Source: Larix sibirica (lineage: Eukaryota > Streptophyta > Pinopsida > Pinales > Pinaceae). Taken from it: DNA of 16,487 nt. Where the stretch lies: assembly GCA_004151065.3 (NCBI GenBank), contig NWUY0300056316.1, forward strand, positions 25,748 to 42,234, read 5' to 3'. The notes beneath the pieces were generated by a model. The model saw only the letters and a list, made by a program, of their open reading frames with translations, ran no database searches and was not told where the DNA came from. The position numbers and the translations under genes were made by a program. Below are positions 8,589-16,487 of this stretch, piece by piece (the stretch's first letter is position 1; each line of letters opens with the position of its first letter).

Positions 8589-9119
8589 GGTATGTCGTTA
8601 CGATCAAGCTTTTTGAGCAGAGTGTTTCAGATTTAAACGCATATGAATTGCGTGAATACTCCGCATAGCATTAGCATCTGAAAATTCGAATATTCGGGCC
8701 TTTTGGATAGATCGTTGTTATTTGTTCTTTCCATGTTCAATTCAAGGCACATGCGTGTGGTTGCATGTACATATACAGCACACGCAAAGCGCTTTGAACT
8801 AAATTGGACTTGTAGCTTTTATATTTTTACATAATCAGACTGGTAGGTTTTGGCGCGATCCCGTGTCCAGATATCCACGCTAACTCTTGGATAACCAAAA
8901 CGCTTGAATCGTCTTCTGCAATAACACGAACACGAACCGTGGCGTATTCGAAGTAAGGATTTTCTATAAACTAATTCCTCCATTTAATTATTATGAAGTT
9001 TGAAGAAAGAACGAAGCTGGCCTTACTTATGGCACTGGATTTATTTGATGTGATCTATGACCTAGGCCTTGCAATGACAAACAAAGGAGCCGTGTTGCCC
9101 AGAACCAATAAAGGCATAT
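8589..9119. promoter_or_regulatory. Upstream (promoter) region of the NPC gene
   Basis: About 530 bp of moderately GC-rich DNA with no convincing frame, lying upstream of the minus-strand NPC gene. It includes a perfect 12-bp palindrome, CAAAGCGCTTTG (8785-8796). No specific transcription-factor site can be assigned confidently. Confidence 0.4.
8785..8796. repeat. 12-bp perfect palindrome in the NPC upstream region
   Basis: CAAAGCGCTTTG reads the same on both strands, about 315 bp upstream of the NPC start codon. It could bind a dimeric regulator or occur by chance. Confidence 0.6.
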
Positions 9120-9183
9120 CGGATCGTTTCGGAATGTTTACAGTATAATATATATATATATTCGGATCGTTTCGGAATGTTTA
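9120..9183. repeat. 21-bp direct repeat, period 43
   Basis: CGGATCGTTTCGGAATGTTTA (first base at 9120 and again at 9163) occurs twice, each copy followed by a TA-rich run. It is a small tandem duplication at the start of a microsatellite region. Confidence 0.85.
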
Positions 9184-9329
9184 TATATATATATATTACA
9201 ACTAATAATAATAGTAATACAGTAATATATATGTATATAGTTGTATTGTACAACTGTAATATATATATATATTCGTATTACTGTATAACTGTAAGTATTC
9301 TCAATACTAATATATATTACTGTATAACT
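9141..9329. repeat. AT microsatellite region running up to the N
   Basis: Several (TA)n runs, a small inverted repeat (GTTGTA-TTG-TACAAC near 9239-9253) and a repeated 15-mer TATTACTGTATAACT at 9276-9290 and 9315-9329. The second copy of the 15-mer ends directly at the N. Such sequence commonly breaks assemblies. Confidence 0.8.
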
Positions 9330-9330
9330 N
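9330..9330. other. Single unresolved base (N) at the duplication boundary
   Basis: The only ambiguous base in the window. It separates the AT microsatellite from GTGAAAC at 9331, which is exactly where homology to 5430 begins. Confidence 0.98.
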
Positions 9331-9480
9331 GTGAAACATATATGTTCAAAATTTTTATTATATCTATAGGTGTTTATATTTTAGAATTTGGGGTGGATTA
9401 ATATCTATATTTTCATAGATTACATCATGAAACAAGTATAGTGTTTAGATTGATTTTATGGCAATCGAAATAAACTATAT
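9331..9480. repeat. Left arm of duplicated segment, copy B
   Basis: Counterpart of 5430-5580, in the same orientation and about 80-85% identical. It ends in the (TA)9 run at 9476-9493. Past that point copy B has about 150 bp not found in copy A. Confidence 0.82.
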
Positions 9481-9493
9481 ATATATATATATA
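9476..9493. repeat. (TA)9 microsatellite
   Basis: Uninterrupted TA dinucleotide run, at the place where copies A and B stop matching. Confidence 0.9.
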
Positions 9494-9640
9494 ACCGGTA
9501 ATTGTGTATAGATAACTAACATGAATAACGAATAGTTGTATAACACTTAACTTGTGATTTATCGGTATTCATCCTCCACAAAAGTTAAGTAGTTATACTA
9601 GTTTATAAACCTAAATTTAATTCTAACCACAAAATTTTGA
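9494..9640. other. Copy-B-specific spacer
   Basis: AT-rich sequence with no counterpart in copy A, where the unrecognised coding remnant stands instead. No feature was recognised. Confidence 0.5.
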
Positions 9641-9696
9641 TCAAATTACAAATAAATATGAATAAAAAATGGGTGGAAGTTTTCAATTAGAATAAT
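9641..9696. repeat. 56-bp direct repeat, left flank of the LINE
   Basis: Identical to 15652-15707 and to 6369-6424. The LINE begins directly after it (GGTGAATTTG). It is a candidate target-site duplication, unusually long for a LINE. Confidence 0.9.
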
Positions 9697-9754
9697 GGTG
9701 AATTTGAACAGTACACTTGAACAAAATGTTGTGCTTTTTGGATAGGGGACGAGT

Positions 9755-11260
9755 TTGATAGGGATTTCTCATGGTCTTTCTGGTTGTCTGAGCTATGAGA
9801 CTAGGTTCCTGACTGAGGGGAAGAGTTTGGTTGGAAAAAATACTTTACATGGCCCTAAAGCCCGTTTCTGGCGTTATTCCAAAGCCATTAAGGCAAGGGA
9901 GGGGTGGGAGCAGTATGTTATTGATTCTGGGACTAACCTAGATAGAGTTGAAATGCTGGTTGCAGGGCACTAGTGGGTAGGTTGGAGTTTACTTCGGGAA
10001 GCAGGAAGGAAATCTTGGACTGGGAAAATAACTACCTGGATGCCACTAGTTGGAATGGCCCCCAGAGTTAAGCTCCTCATGAATAGGTGGATACTGTTCA
10101 TTTTCCCTAATAGTGACCATATGGATGACATTCTCAACAACATTTGGTTGTTCAAGAAGGGTTCTCTGTTTTTGAAGAGATGGCCATGTCTCTTTTGATC
10201 CACTATAGGAAAGACAAGCTCGAAGACACATCTGGATGTTGATTCCAGGGCTTCCCATTGAGTTATGGACATAAAAAATTCTTATTGGGTTAAAAACTTG
10301 GTGGGCAGGCTTATTCAGCTCGATAGAAACTCTCTCTTTGGCATTGATAGACGAATAGCTAGGGTTATGGTGGAATTTGACATGAGTCTGGGGTTACCAG
10401 CAGAAGTGGAAATTGTTTGGGGATCTTGGTCCTTCTGTCAGTGCCTGGATTACTACAAACTACCATTTAGATGCTTTGCTTTCTGAAACACAGGGCATAT
10501 CCAGTCAAGATGCCCAAACTTACCCCAGAATTTGAAGGGTGATGGTAAAAGTTGTGAGGATGCCTCTATTTCGTCGGTCTACTACAAGATCGAGCCTGGA
10601 TACTCCTATATAGCAACAAACGGGTAAGAACTCTCCCTCTGAAATTACTCTTTATAAAGATGTTTCCAAAGCGGAATTAGATTTTTATCTAGAGGCAGAT
10701 GAGACTCTAGATAAACGTATTTCCAGGGGGGAATTACCCTGAATCTTGGAGTCCCCTCCTTTTTGGGATATGATCCTTTTGGGGTGTTGGATTGTCCTTC
10801 TTCGAAGGATATCCCCTCCTTTAGGTCATTGGGATTCCCCAATCTATCCATATTTGAGAAGGTGCCATCTCCTGAAGATGCTAGGATTTTGGGGGTTTCT
10901 AACTCGGAGTGTAGGGACTACCCTAATGGTGTTGAAGCTAGGGTTTTCACATCTGAGGAAGGAGATGTGCTCACTGATTGCAGTTATGTCCCGTGTCTTG
11001 TTGATAATTGTATTACTCCCTTGCATGTGTATTCAAAACATCCTTCACTGAATCCTGAAGTTAAACCTACTGAAATTCTTCGTTTTCAAAATGTCACCAT
11101 CCAAAAAAACAAGAAGAAATTAGAGGATAGATATGATGTTATAGAAGACTATGGATACAAACGTATTTCGGTTAGAATTGATGATTCTGCAAATAAATTT
11201 GATGATTCTTCTTCCCCCAGGGTACTTAGAGCTTTGAAGCCCTCTTCCCTTGTTGATTAA
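9755..11260 (+). pseudogene. LINE ORF1 (nucleic-acid-binding protein), broken
   Basis: ORF1 protein coats the element RNA. Most of the remnant lies in one frame from ATG 9755 to TAA 11258-11260. Recognisable blocks: NNIWLFKKGSLFLKRW (near 10137-10184), then in a shifted frame IPGLPIELWT (near 10240-10270), then back in the first frame RRIARVMVEFDMSLGLP and YYKLPFRC. This is the order seen in plant LINE DUF4283 proteins. The CCHC knuckle reads C-F-A-F-stop-N-T-G-H-I-Q-S-R-C (10472-10513), with the second Cys changed to Phe and a stop right after it. Other stops in frame are at 9971, near 10198 and near 10257. The C-terminal part (10763-11260) is open and has no recognisable domain. ORF2 starts eight bases downstream. 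Confidence 0.8.
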
Positions 11261-11268
11261 TGTTAATT

Positions 11269-12005
11269 ATGTCCTTAAATGTCAGGGGTTTGGAAAAGGC
11301 TTCCAGGGCTAGGGCCTTATCCAAACTTTTTCTCTATACTAGCCAAATATAATACTGTTACAGGAAACGATGTGTGAGGACAAAATTGCAGTGTTGAAAA
11401 TTGCAAACATTTTACTGGGTTGGGAACTCTCAGTTGTTAGTGCTTCTGGGCTATCTGGTGGACTTTTAGTGGGTTGTAATCATCGTTTTATCCATGTTAG
11501 TGCTTATAAAACCAATTGGGGCATTCTTCTAGATGGATGGATTAGGGTTCAAAATTTAAAGTTTTTTGTGTTGAATTATTATGGGTCGTATAAGGGGACA
11601 CTTTCCTTATCGAATTCCTTAAAGTATTTCAGTATATTGAACATGGACAACTTAATCATTGCAATTGATTTGAATTTTACAAGGTTTGCATATGAATTGT
11701 GGGTACCTCTGGTGAGAATGGATGATTTAGCAAACTTGTTCTCAGATATGATGGTCTCATATGACCTTGTTGATGTTCAACCAAGCATCCTTTCTCCAAC
11801 ATGGACTAATGGTAGATTTGGAAAAGATGAAATTCACAAAAGATTTGATAGGTTCTTGGTCAAAGGACCCTTTTTGCAGAATTTCCAGTGATACAGATCT
11901 TGGATTCGGGAGGCCATTTTTTCTGATCATTGGCATGTGTTCTTTCAGTATCACGATTGTAATTTCCCTAGGAAATATCCATTCAAATTCAATTGTTCCT
12001 GGTTA
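11269..12005 (+). other. ORF2 endonuclease domain (AP-endonuclease-like)
   Basis: It nicks target DNA to prime reverse transcription. Catalytic blocks can be followed: SLNVRGL (metal-binding Asn), LLQET (Glu), GLSGGLLVG, IAIDLNFT (normally G-D-F-N; the Gly is Ile here), PTWTNGR followed by KRFDRFLV, and finally SDHWHV (catalytic Asp-His). A frameshift lies between the first two blocks and a TGA at 11889 lies before SDHW. Confidence 0.88.
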
Positions 12006-12479
12006 AAGAACGAGAATTTATGTTCTATCATTCGCGATTACTGGAAAAATGTTGTTATGGATGGATATTTGAACCCTATGGATACCTTTTGTCATCAAGC
12101 TAAGGAACCTTAAAGAAGTGGTTACCAAATGGATAAAAAACCATAGGGTTAAGGAACTTCAGGAGTATAAATATTTGGAGATGCAGATTCAGGATTTGCA
12201 TCTAAGAAATTTTGAACAAAATATGGAAATTGATGATTCAGAATTGTTAAAAATCCTTGAACAGAAAAATAAGAATTCTTGAAACAAGAAGAGTCTGACT
12301 GGAGGCTCAAAAGTAGAGCTCTATGGATTGAACTTGGGGATAAGAATACGAAATTTTTTCATGCCTTTTCCTCCCAAAGAAGAAACAATAATGTCATTTG
12401 GGAATTGAAGGATGAGTTGGGAAATAAGGTAATGGGGAAGGAAAATATTCAGGATTCTGCTAAAGTTTATTTTGGCAAT

Positions 12480-13480
12480 ATATTTTCAGATTCGGGACAG
12501 TGTGAGCTCAATGCACAACTGAATATGTCCAGGTTATACCCAAATTTTTTCAGTGAGCAAGATGCTTTGGAGCTGGGAAGGAAGGTCACTATGAAGGAGG
12601 TTGAAGAGACTTTGAAACTTTTTGCAAAAGACAAAATTCCAGGGCTCGATGGTTGGACTATTGAGTTGTTCTTACATTTTTTTGATATTATGGGTGATGA
12701 TATTCTCAAAATGGTGGAATACTCCATAACAAGAGGTTTTATTTCAGGGGCATTGAATTCCACTTTTCTCACTTTGATTCCCAAATGAAGCAAACCACTC
12801 TCCTTTGAGGATTTTAGGCCAATTGCATTATGCAATTTGGCCTACAAACTTATCTCCAAGATGATTGTTGTGAGGTTGAAACCTGCTCTATCAAAATGCA
12901 TCTCATCGGAACAATTTGGTTTCCTTCAGGATCGCCAAATACTTGATGCAGTTGGTATAACGCAGGAGATCATTCATACCATCAAGAAGAGTTAGAAGAA
13001 GGCATTGATGCTAAAGATGGATCTAGATAAAGCTTATGACAGAGTTGACTGGGGGTTCCTTAGAATCATTTTAATCCAAATTGGCGTTCCTCCACTGGAT
13101 CATGGATTGTGTGTCTACTACCAATATTGTTGGTCTGGTTAATGGTGCGCCTTCAGAATTCATCAAAAGCACCAGAGGCATTCTACAGGGATGGCCATTG
13201 TCTCCTATCCTTTTCTTGCTTGTCATAGAAGGGTTCAGCAGGTTGATTAACAAAGCTAAAATGGAAGGTAACATCAAAGGTATTAAACTTTCTGCTGATT
13301 TAATTCTCTCTCATCTGCTCTTTGTAGACGATGTGTTGTTAGGAGGATCTGATTCAATTGAGGATTGGAGGTGTTATAAGGATATTATCAAAGTTTTATG
13401 TGATGCATCAGGAATGTGGGTTAGCCCTATTAAGTCCAATTTATATCATCATAATGTGGAAGACTCAAAGATTGTGGATA
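12480..13480 (+). other. ORF2 reverse transcriptase domain
   Basis: Motifs in order: KDKIPGLDGWT, LTLIPK, FEDFRPIALCN, SSEQFGFLQDRQI, LKMDLDKAYDRVDW (catalytic Asp at 13020-13022), RGILQGWPLSPILF and LFVDDVLL (catalytic Asp pair at 13327-13332; the usual F-A-D-D is F-V-D-D). All catalytic Asp residues remain, but a TGA after LIPK, a TAG at 12993 and a frameshift near 13085 separate them. Confidence 0.92.
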
Positions 13481-14539
13481 TTTATAGTCTACTGCCTTAT
13501 AACTTCTATCAGCTGGAGAATGGATTTAAATATTTAGGCTACTTTCTGAAGCCTAATGATTATAGGATTAATGATTGGAATTGGCTTGTTAAGAAAATTG
13601 AAAGAAGAATCAACCAATGGACTTATAGGATTTTGTCTATTGGAGGGAAACTTACCCTGTAAAGGCAGTTTTAACTAGGATCCCAGTATATTGGTTCTCC
13701 TTATTAAAAGTCTCGTGCTCAGTCCTTAACTCTCCTAGGAAGTTATTCTCAAATTTTCTTTGGGCTGGAGGAAAAGGTTGCAAAAGTTTGATTATGGCTA
13801 GTTGGGGAAAAATTTCCTTACCAGAAAGCTGTGGTGGTTGGGGGATAAAAAATCTTGAAATCTTTAGCAAGGCTTTTAGACTCAAGAGTTTTTGGAGAGG
13901 TATTTTTGGTACTACTTTATGGTCCAGAGTGTTGGCAGAAAAATATATCAAGGATGATACTGTGAATTGGCTAAAAAATCCAATCAAAAGGATAAGGGAC
14001 ACATCTCTAATCTGGTCCGGTTTTATGAAAGTTTATAACTGGATGGCTAGGGATCTCTATTGGCAGGTGGGCACTGGAAAAGAAATTATGGTTGGCATAG
14101 ATCCTATTTTGGGTCTAGAGGAAAATTATAAATTATCTAAGTACATCCTCATCTATATGAACGAAAATGATTTTGTCACTCTCGACAAAATTAAGAATAA
14201 ATACAATAAAGTTCATGGTTCCTTTTGGCTGAAAGCTAAAGACTTTGGCTTTACGGGATCATTTGCTTTGTAGTGGGACAGATATATCAGCCTGCTAGAC
14301 TCGGCGGGTTGTAGACTTAATATGGAGAGAGACATGATCTTTTGGACTGGCAACTCTGTTTCAGGTGAGATTACGGCGAAATCTGCCTATGATTCACTTA
14401 TTAAAGACATATGTTACTTCCCACAGCAATGGTGGTTCAAACGCATACGGAAGTGGAAAATTCCTCTAAGATATAAGTGTTTCATTCGGTTTGCAAAGCT
14501 AGGTAGATTGAAAACTTGGGACAATTTTGTGAGGATGGG

Positions 14540-14640
14540 TTGGAAAGGCCCCAGTTTTTGTTGTTTATGTAAAAAAGATGCCGAGACTTCCCACCATCTG
14601 CTAGTTCTTTGTGAATTTACAAGGAATATGTGGAATAGTG
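14540..14640 (+). other. ORF2 zf-RVT zinc-binding segment
   Basis: WKGPSFCCLCKKDAETSHHL followed by LVLCEFTRNMW gives the C-x2-C, H and C spacing found after the reverse transcriptase in plant LINEs. This segment is intact in a frame open from 14274 to 14792. Confidence 0.8.
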
Positions 14641-14919
14641 TTTGCACTACACTGAAGATCGATCAACTATGGGGTCGGGAGAGCTTTGACATGTGTTCAC
14701 TCAATTGGATCAGGAATTGCAGAGATCATTTCTTGCTACCTGTTGTCATTTCTTGGTATATTTGGTACTCTAGAAACAAGGTAATTTTTTAAAATCTGAA
14801 CCTGAGTTTGCAGAAAACAACTTATTAGATTATTAATGTGTATAATTCCCTTACCAGTGAACATAAACCATTGAGCATCCAAAAAATTAGTATGTTTGAT
14901 CCTAAGTTTACTAGTCATG

Positions 14920-15275
14920 TTCTCTTCTTTGATGGAGCAGCTAGAAACGGTTTATGTGCAGTTTCATTATTTTTCGCTAAGACTAAATTGCGGTAGAGGC
15001 ACAAATATGAAAGTTGAGCTGCTCGCTCTTTGGTGCGTTTTAAAAGTGTCTAGTGTCTTTGGGATAGATGATCTGCAAATCTTTGGAGACTCCAGGGTTA
15101 CAATAAAGTGGGCGCGAGAAGAATACAATTTGAAAGTCATCCCCCTACTTCATTGGTGCAATAGGATCAAGTCAAAATTATGTCTTTTCAGGAATATCTC
15201 GCTGGAACACATTTACAGGCAACACAATTCCTTGCAGAGAAACTTTCAAAACAAGCCCTGGAGGGCAAGGAAGGT
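14920..15275 (+). other. ORF2 RNase H domain
   Basis: It removes the RNA strand after copying. VLFFDGAARNG (Asp at 14931-14933), MKVELLALW (Glu at 15016-15018) and IFGDSRVTIKW (Asp at 15088-15090) are the first three catalytic blocks. The last block reads LAEKLSKQALEG, with Glu where Asp is usual. Frameshifts lie after the first and before the last block. Confidence 0.82.
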
Positions 15276-15344
15276 ATCTTAGTCTGGGAAGAACTTCAAG
15301 ATTCCCATGTTTGTGATATGGGCACTAGGAGATTGTTTGGTTGA

Positions 15345-15596
15345 TCATTTCTCATCAAGGTCTATCTTTTTGTGTTTTTGGACAAAGCTCTATCTTATGC
15401 TAAATTATAGAACTGGGTTGTATTTATTGTCATATCAGTAGTCTTTTTTTGAGAATACTCACTAGGTTGGCACAAAAGGACATTTTGACTATGTTGTGAT
15501 CTAGTACTCTTGATCTTACATAGACAAGAACATTTTTGTATTATTTGATTCTTAATTGAATATCAATGATATGCTTTTTTTCTGCTGGAAAAAAAA
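15345..15596 (+). other. LINE 3' UTR and poly(A) end
   Basis: T-rich untranslated tail after the last ORF2 stop, ending in eight A's at 15589-15596. Confidence 0.7.
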
Positions 15597-15651
15597 TCAA
15601 GAAATAACTCTTATATGAAAAAGATGGAGAGAGAACTCTTATATGAAAAAT
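15597..15651. other. 55-bp filler between the LINE poly(A) and the right 56-bp repeat
   Basis: Contains a 17-bp direct repeat (AACTCTTATATGAAAAA) at 15606-15622 and 15634-15650. Its start, TCAAGAAATAACTCTTATAT, resembles the sequence just beyond the right repeat (TCAAGAGATAAGTCTTATAT, near 15729). It may be a leftover of flanking DNA rather than LINE sequence. Confidence 0.65.
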
Positions 15652-15707
15652 TCAAATTACAAATAAATATGAATAAAAAATGGGTGGAAGTTTTCAATTA
15701 GAATAAT
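15652..15707. repeat. 56-bp direct repeat, right flank of the LINE
   Basis: Identical to 9641-9696 and 6369-6424. Read in the LINE direction it carries two AATAAA hexamers (15662-15667 and 15672-15677) that could serve as polyadenylation signals for transcripts leaving the LINE. Confidence 0.9.
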
Positions 15708-16487
15708 ATTAACTTTATTATTTATAATCAAGAGATAAGTCTTATATAAAAAAGATAAGATGGAACATTCTACAGCTGAAAGTATATTCTTAGCGCGGGA
15801 GACCAGAAGCGACAATAAATAATAAGCGAGAGCTATCTAATGTACCAACTACTTCAATAGTGCACACAGTACTTGAAAAATATAGTGGAAAACTAGCCAG
15901 ATTTGCAGATGAGGCAGGACCCAAAATTTTCCAAAAACTTTCGAATTCGGGAACGAGAAGCGGACGAGGAGCCGGACGGTGGTGTTTCACAAGGAAGCTT
16001 CACAATTTCTTCAGGATCTTCACCGTTTTTAATGGCGGTTTCACACGCATCGAAAAAGCGTTTCACCGCACTCTCAGCATATGCGCACGCTTGTGCCACA
16101 TTCATCTTCTTCGGGAGTTCATCTGGATAGGTATCCAGATTGCAATCTCCGTTCAATTGAGCAGCCAGCTGCACCAATTCGATCTGAAAATCGTGTAAGG
16201 CCGCATCTTCCTTTGCTTCTGTATGTCTCAGCTGAGGCGGTATGGGTAATTCATCTGCTCAGATAACCAGAAAACCAAAAGGAATTAGAATTCGATTTGT
16301 TATCAAAGCTGTATAACAATTAGATTTGCAGAAATTGAAGTGTAATCTACAAGGCCACAGGGGCTTCATCTTTAATTCTTACAGGGGCAGTCTGTTCGTG
16401 GGCTGTCCCGTAATTGTACAACGCCTTCGAAAGTGCCAGCCCAAGCGTCTCTCTTTGTCAGAAATTCTGATTTCAGATTGAAGATCT
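15708..16487. repeat. Right arm of duplicated segment, copy B
   Basis: Counterpart of 6425-7187. The non-coding first 185 bp are diverged and longer than in copy A. From 15978 to the window end it is identical to 6678-7187. Confidence 0.9.
15893..16487 (-). CDS. NPC: Second NPC copy, 3' part only (cut by the window end)
   Basis: On the minus strand the visible parts are the end of exon 2 (16487-16383, 5' side outside the window), intron 2 (16382-16255) and exon 3 (16254-15893). Exon 3 is 362 nt against 365 nt in the first copy. One Gly codon is missing in the Ser/Gly-rich stretch before the C-terminus, and the last residues read SCLICKSG instead of SCLVCKSG. The reading frame, both visible splice sites and the GAGCAG acceptor are intact, so nothing seen here is broken. 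The catalytic exon 1 is not in view, so it is unknown whether this copy is functional. The LINE lies beyond its 3' end in convergent orientation. Confidence 0.88.

Larger units (their letters stand above)
11269..15344 (+). pseudogene. LINE ORF2 (endonuclease-reverse transcriptase-RNase H), broken
   Basis: The replication polyprotein of the LINE. It starts at ATG 11269 (MSLNVRGLEK), eight bases after ORF1. Domains in order: endonuclease 11269-12000, linker to about 12290, reverse transcriptase about 12480-13480, a thumb/connection region to about 14500, zf-RVT 14540-14640 and RNase H 14920-15270. The reading moves between frames near 11340, 12111, 12275, 13085, 13659, 14990 and 15230. Stops inside the domains include TGA 11889, TGA 12786, TAG 12993, TAG 14271 and TAA 14790. 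The change near 13659 is explained by loss of a single G after KLTL. The final frame ends at TGA 15342-15344 after QALEGKEGILVWEELQDSHV. No full protein can be made. Confidence 0.9.
9697..15596 (+). mobile_element. L1-type LINE, nearly full length but decayed
   Basis: About 5.9 kb in the usual order: a short 5' part, ORF1 with a DUF4283-like region and CCHC zinc knuckle, then ORF2 with AP-endonuclease, reverse transcriptase, zf-RVT and RNase H, then a T-rich 3' UTR and an eight-A tail at 15589-15596. There are no terminal repeats, so it is a non-LTR element. It copied itself by nicking DNA with its endonuclease and reverse transcribing its RNA at the nick. At least six frameshifts and many stops make it non-autonomous now. 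It sits convergent with the second NPC copy, its 3' end about 300 bp from that gene's stop codon. Confidence 0.92.

Noticed and set aside
9177-9401. Open frame across the AT microsatellite
   Set aside because: It is built from TA repeats and contains the N at 9330, so it is not a gene.
14271-14273. Programmed stop readthrough in ORF2 (single TAG between two open stretches in one frame)
   Set aside because: Other stops and several frameshifts occur across ORF2, so simple decay explains it.
9697-15596. LTR retrotransposon interpretation of the 5.9-kb element
   Set aside because: There are no terminal repeats, protease or integrase; endonuclease precedes reverse transcriptase and the element ends in poly(A), which is the LINE order.
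16482-16487. Window ends exactly on AGATCT, a BglII recognition site
   Set aside because: The same six bases occur at 7182-7187 in copy A and the site would be cut inside it, so the ending may be chance.

Overview
The window reads as nuclear DNA of a seed plant. It holds a three-exon plant-type phospholipase C gene in AT-rich intergenic DNA, together with L1-type LINEs whose ORF2 ends in an RNase H domain. The DNA style would suit a gymnosperm or another repeat-rich genome, but the species cannot be fixed from sequence alone. No bacterial, organellar, viral or CRISPR features were seen.

Layout. Positions 1-5430 are intergenic, with at least four fragments of LINE 3' ends: RNase H remnants at about 760-1427 and 2350-2757 on the plus strand, and two short 5'-truncated insertions on the minus strand at 4221-4382 and 4496-4948. 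Each minus-strand insertion has a poly(A) tail and an 11-12 bp target-site duplication. Positions 5571-6200 hold a decayed, unrecognised Arg-rich coding remnant. The only intact gene is a non-specific phospholipase C (NPC3/4/5 type) on the minus strand, 8469 down to 6590. It has three exons and 517 residues, with all the expected catalytic motifs and a Cys-containing C-terminus. Its TATA box is at 8581-8588 and its upstream region runs into AT microsatellites ending at a single N (9330).

A second copy of the locus starts directly after the N. Positions 9331-9480 repeat 5430-5580, and 15708-16487 repeat 6425-7187 and contain the 3' half of a second NPC gene, cut by the window end. A decayed LINE of about 5.9 kb (9697-15596, plus strand) sits between the two parts of this second copy. 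It has ORF1 with a degenerate zinc knuckle, and ORF2 with endonuclease, reverse transcriptase, zf-RVT and RNase H. It is bracketed by a perfect 56-bp direct repeat that also occurs once, intact, at the matching site of the first copy.

The most informative points are these. The repeat boundary coincides exactly with the N, so the tandem duplication may be an assembly join of two alleles or paralogs. The two NPC copies switch abruptly from roughly 90% to 100% identity over at least 510 bp, introns included. The 56-bp repeat is perfect in three places although the LINE it flanks is riddled with stops and frameshifts. No new multi-gene system is visible; the interest lies in the structure of the duplication and the LINE insertion.
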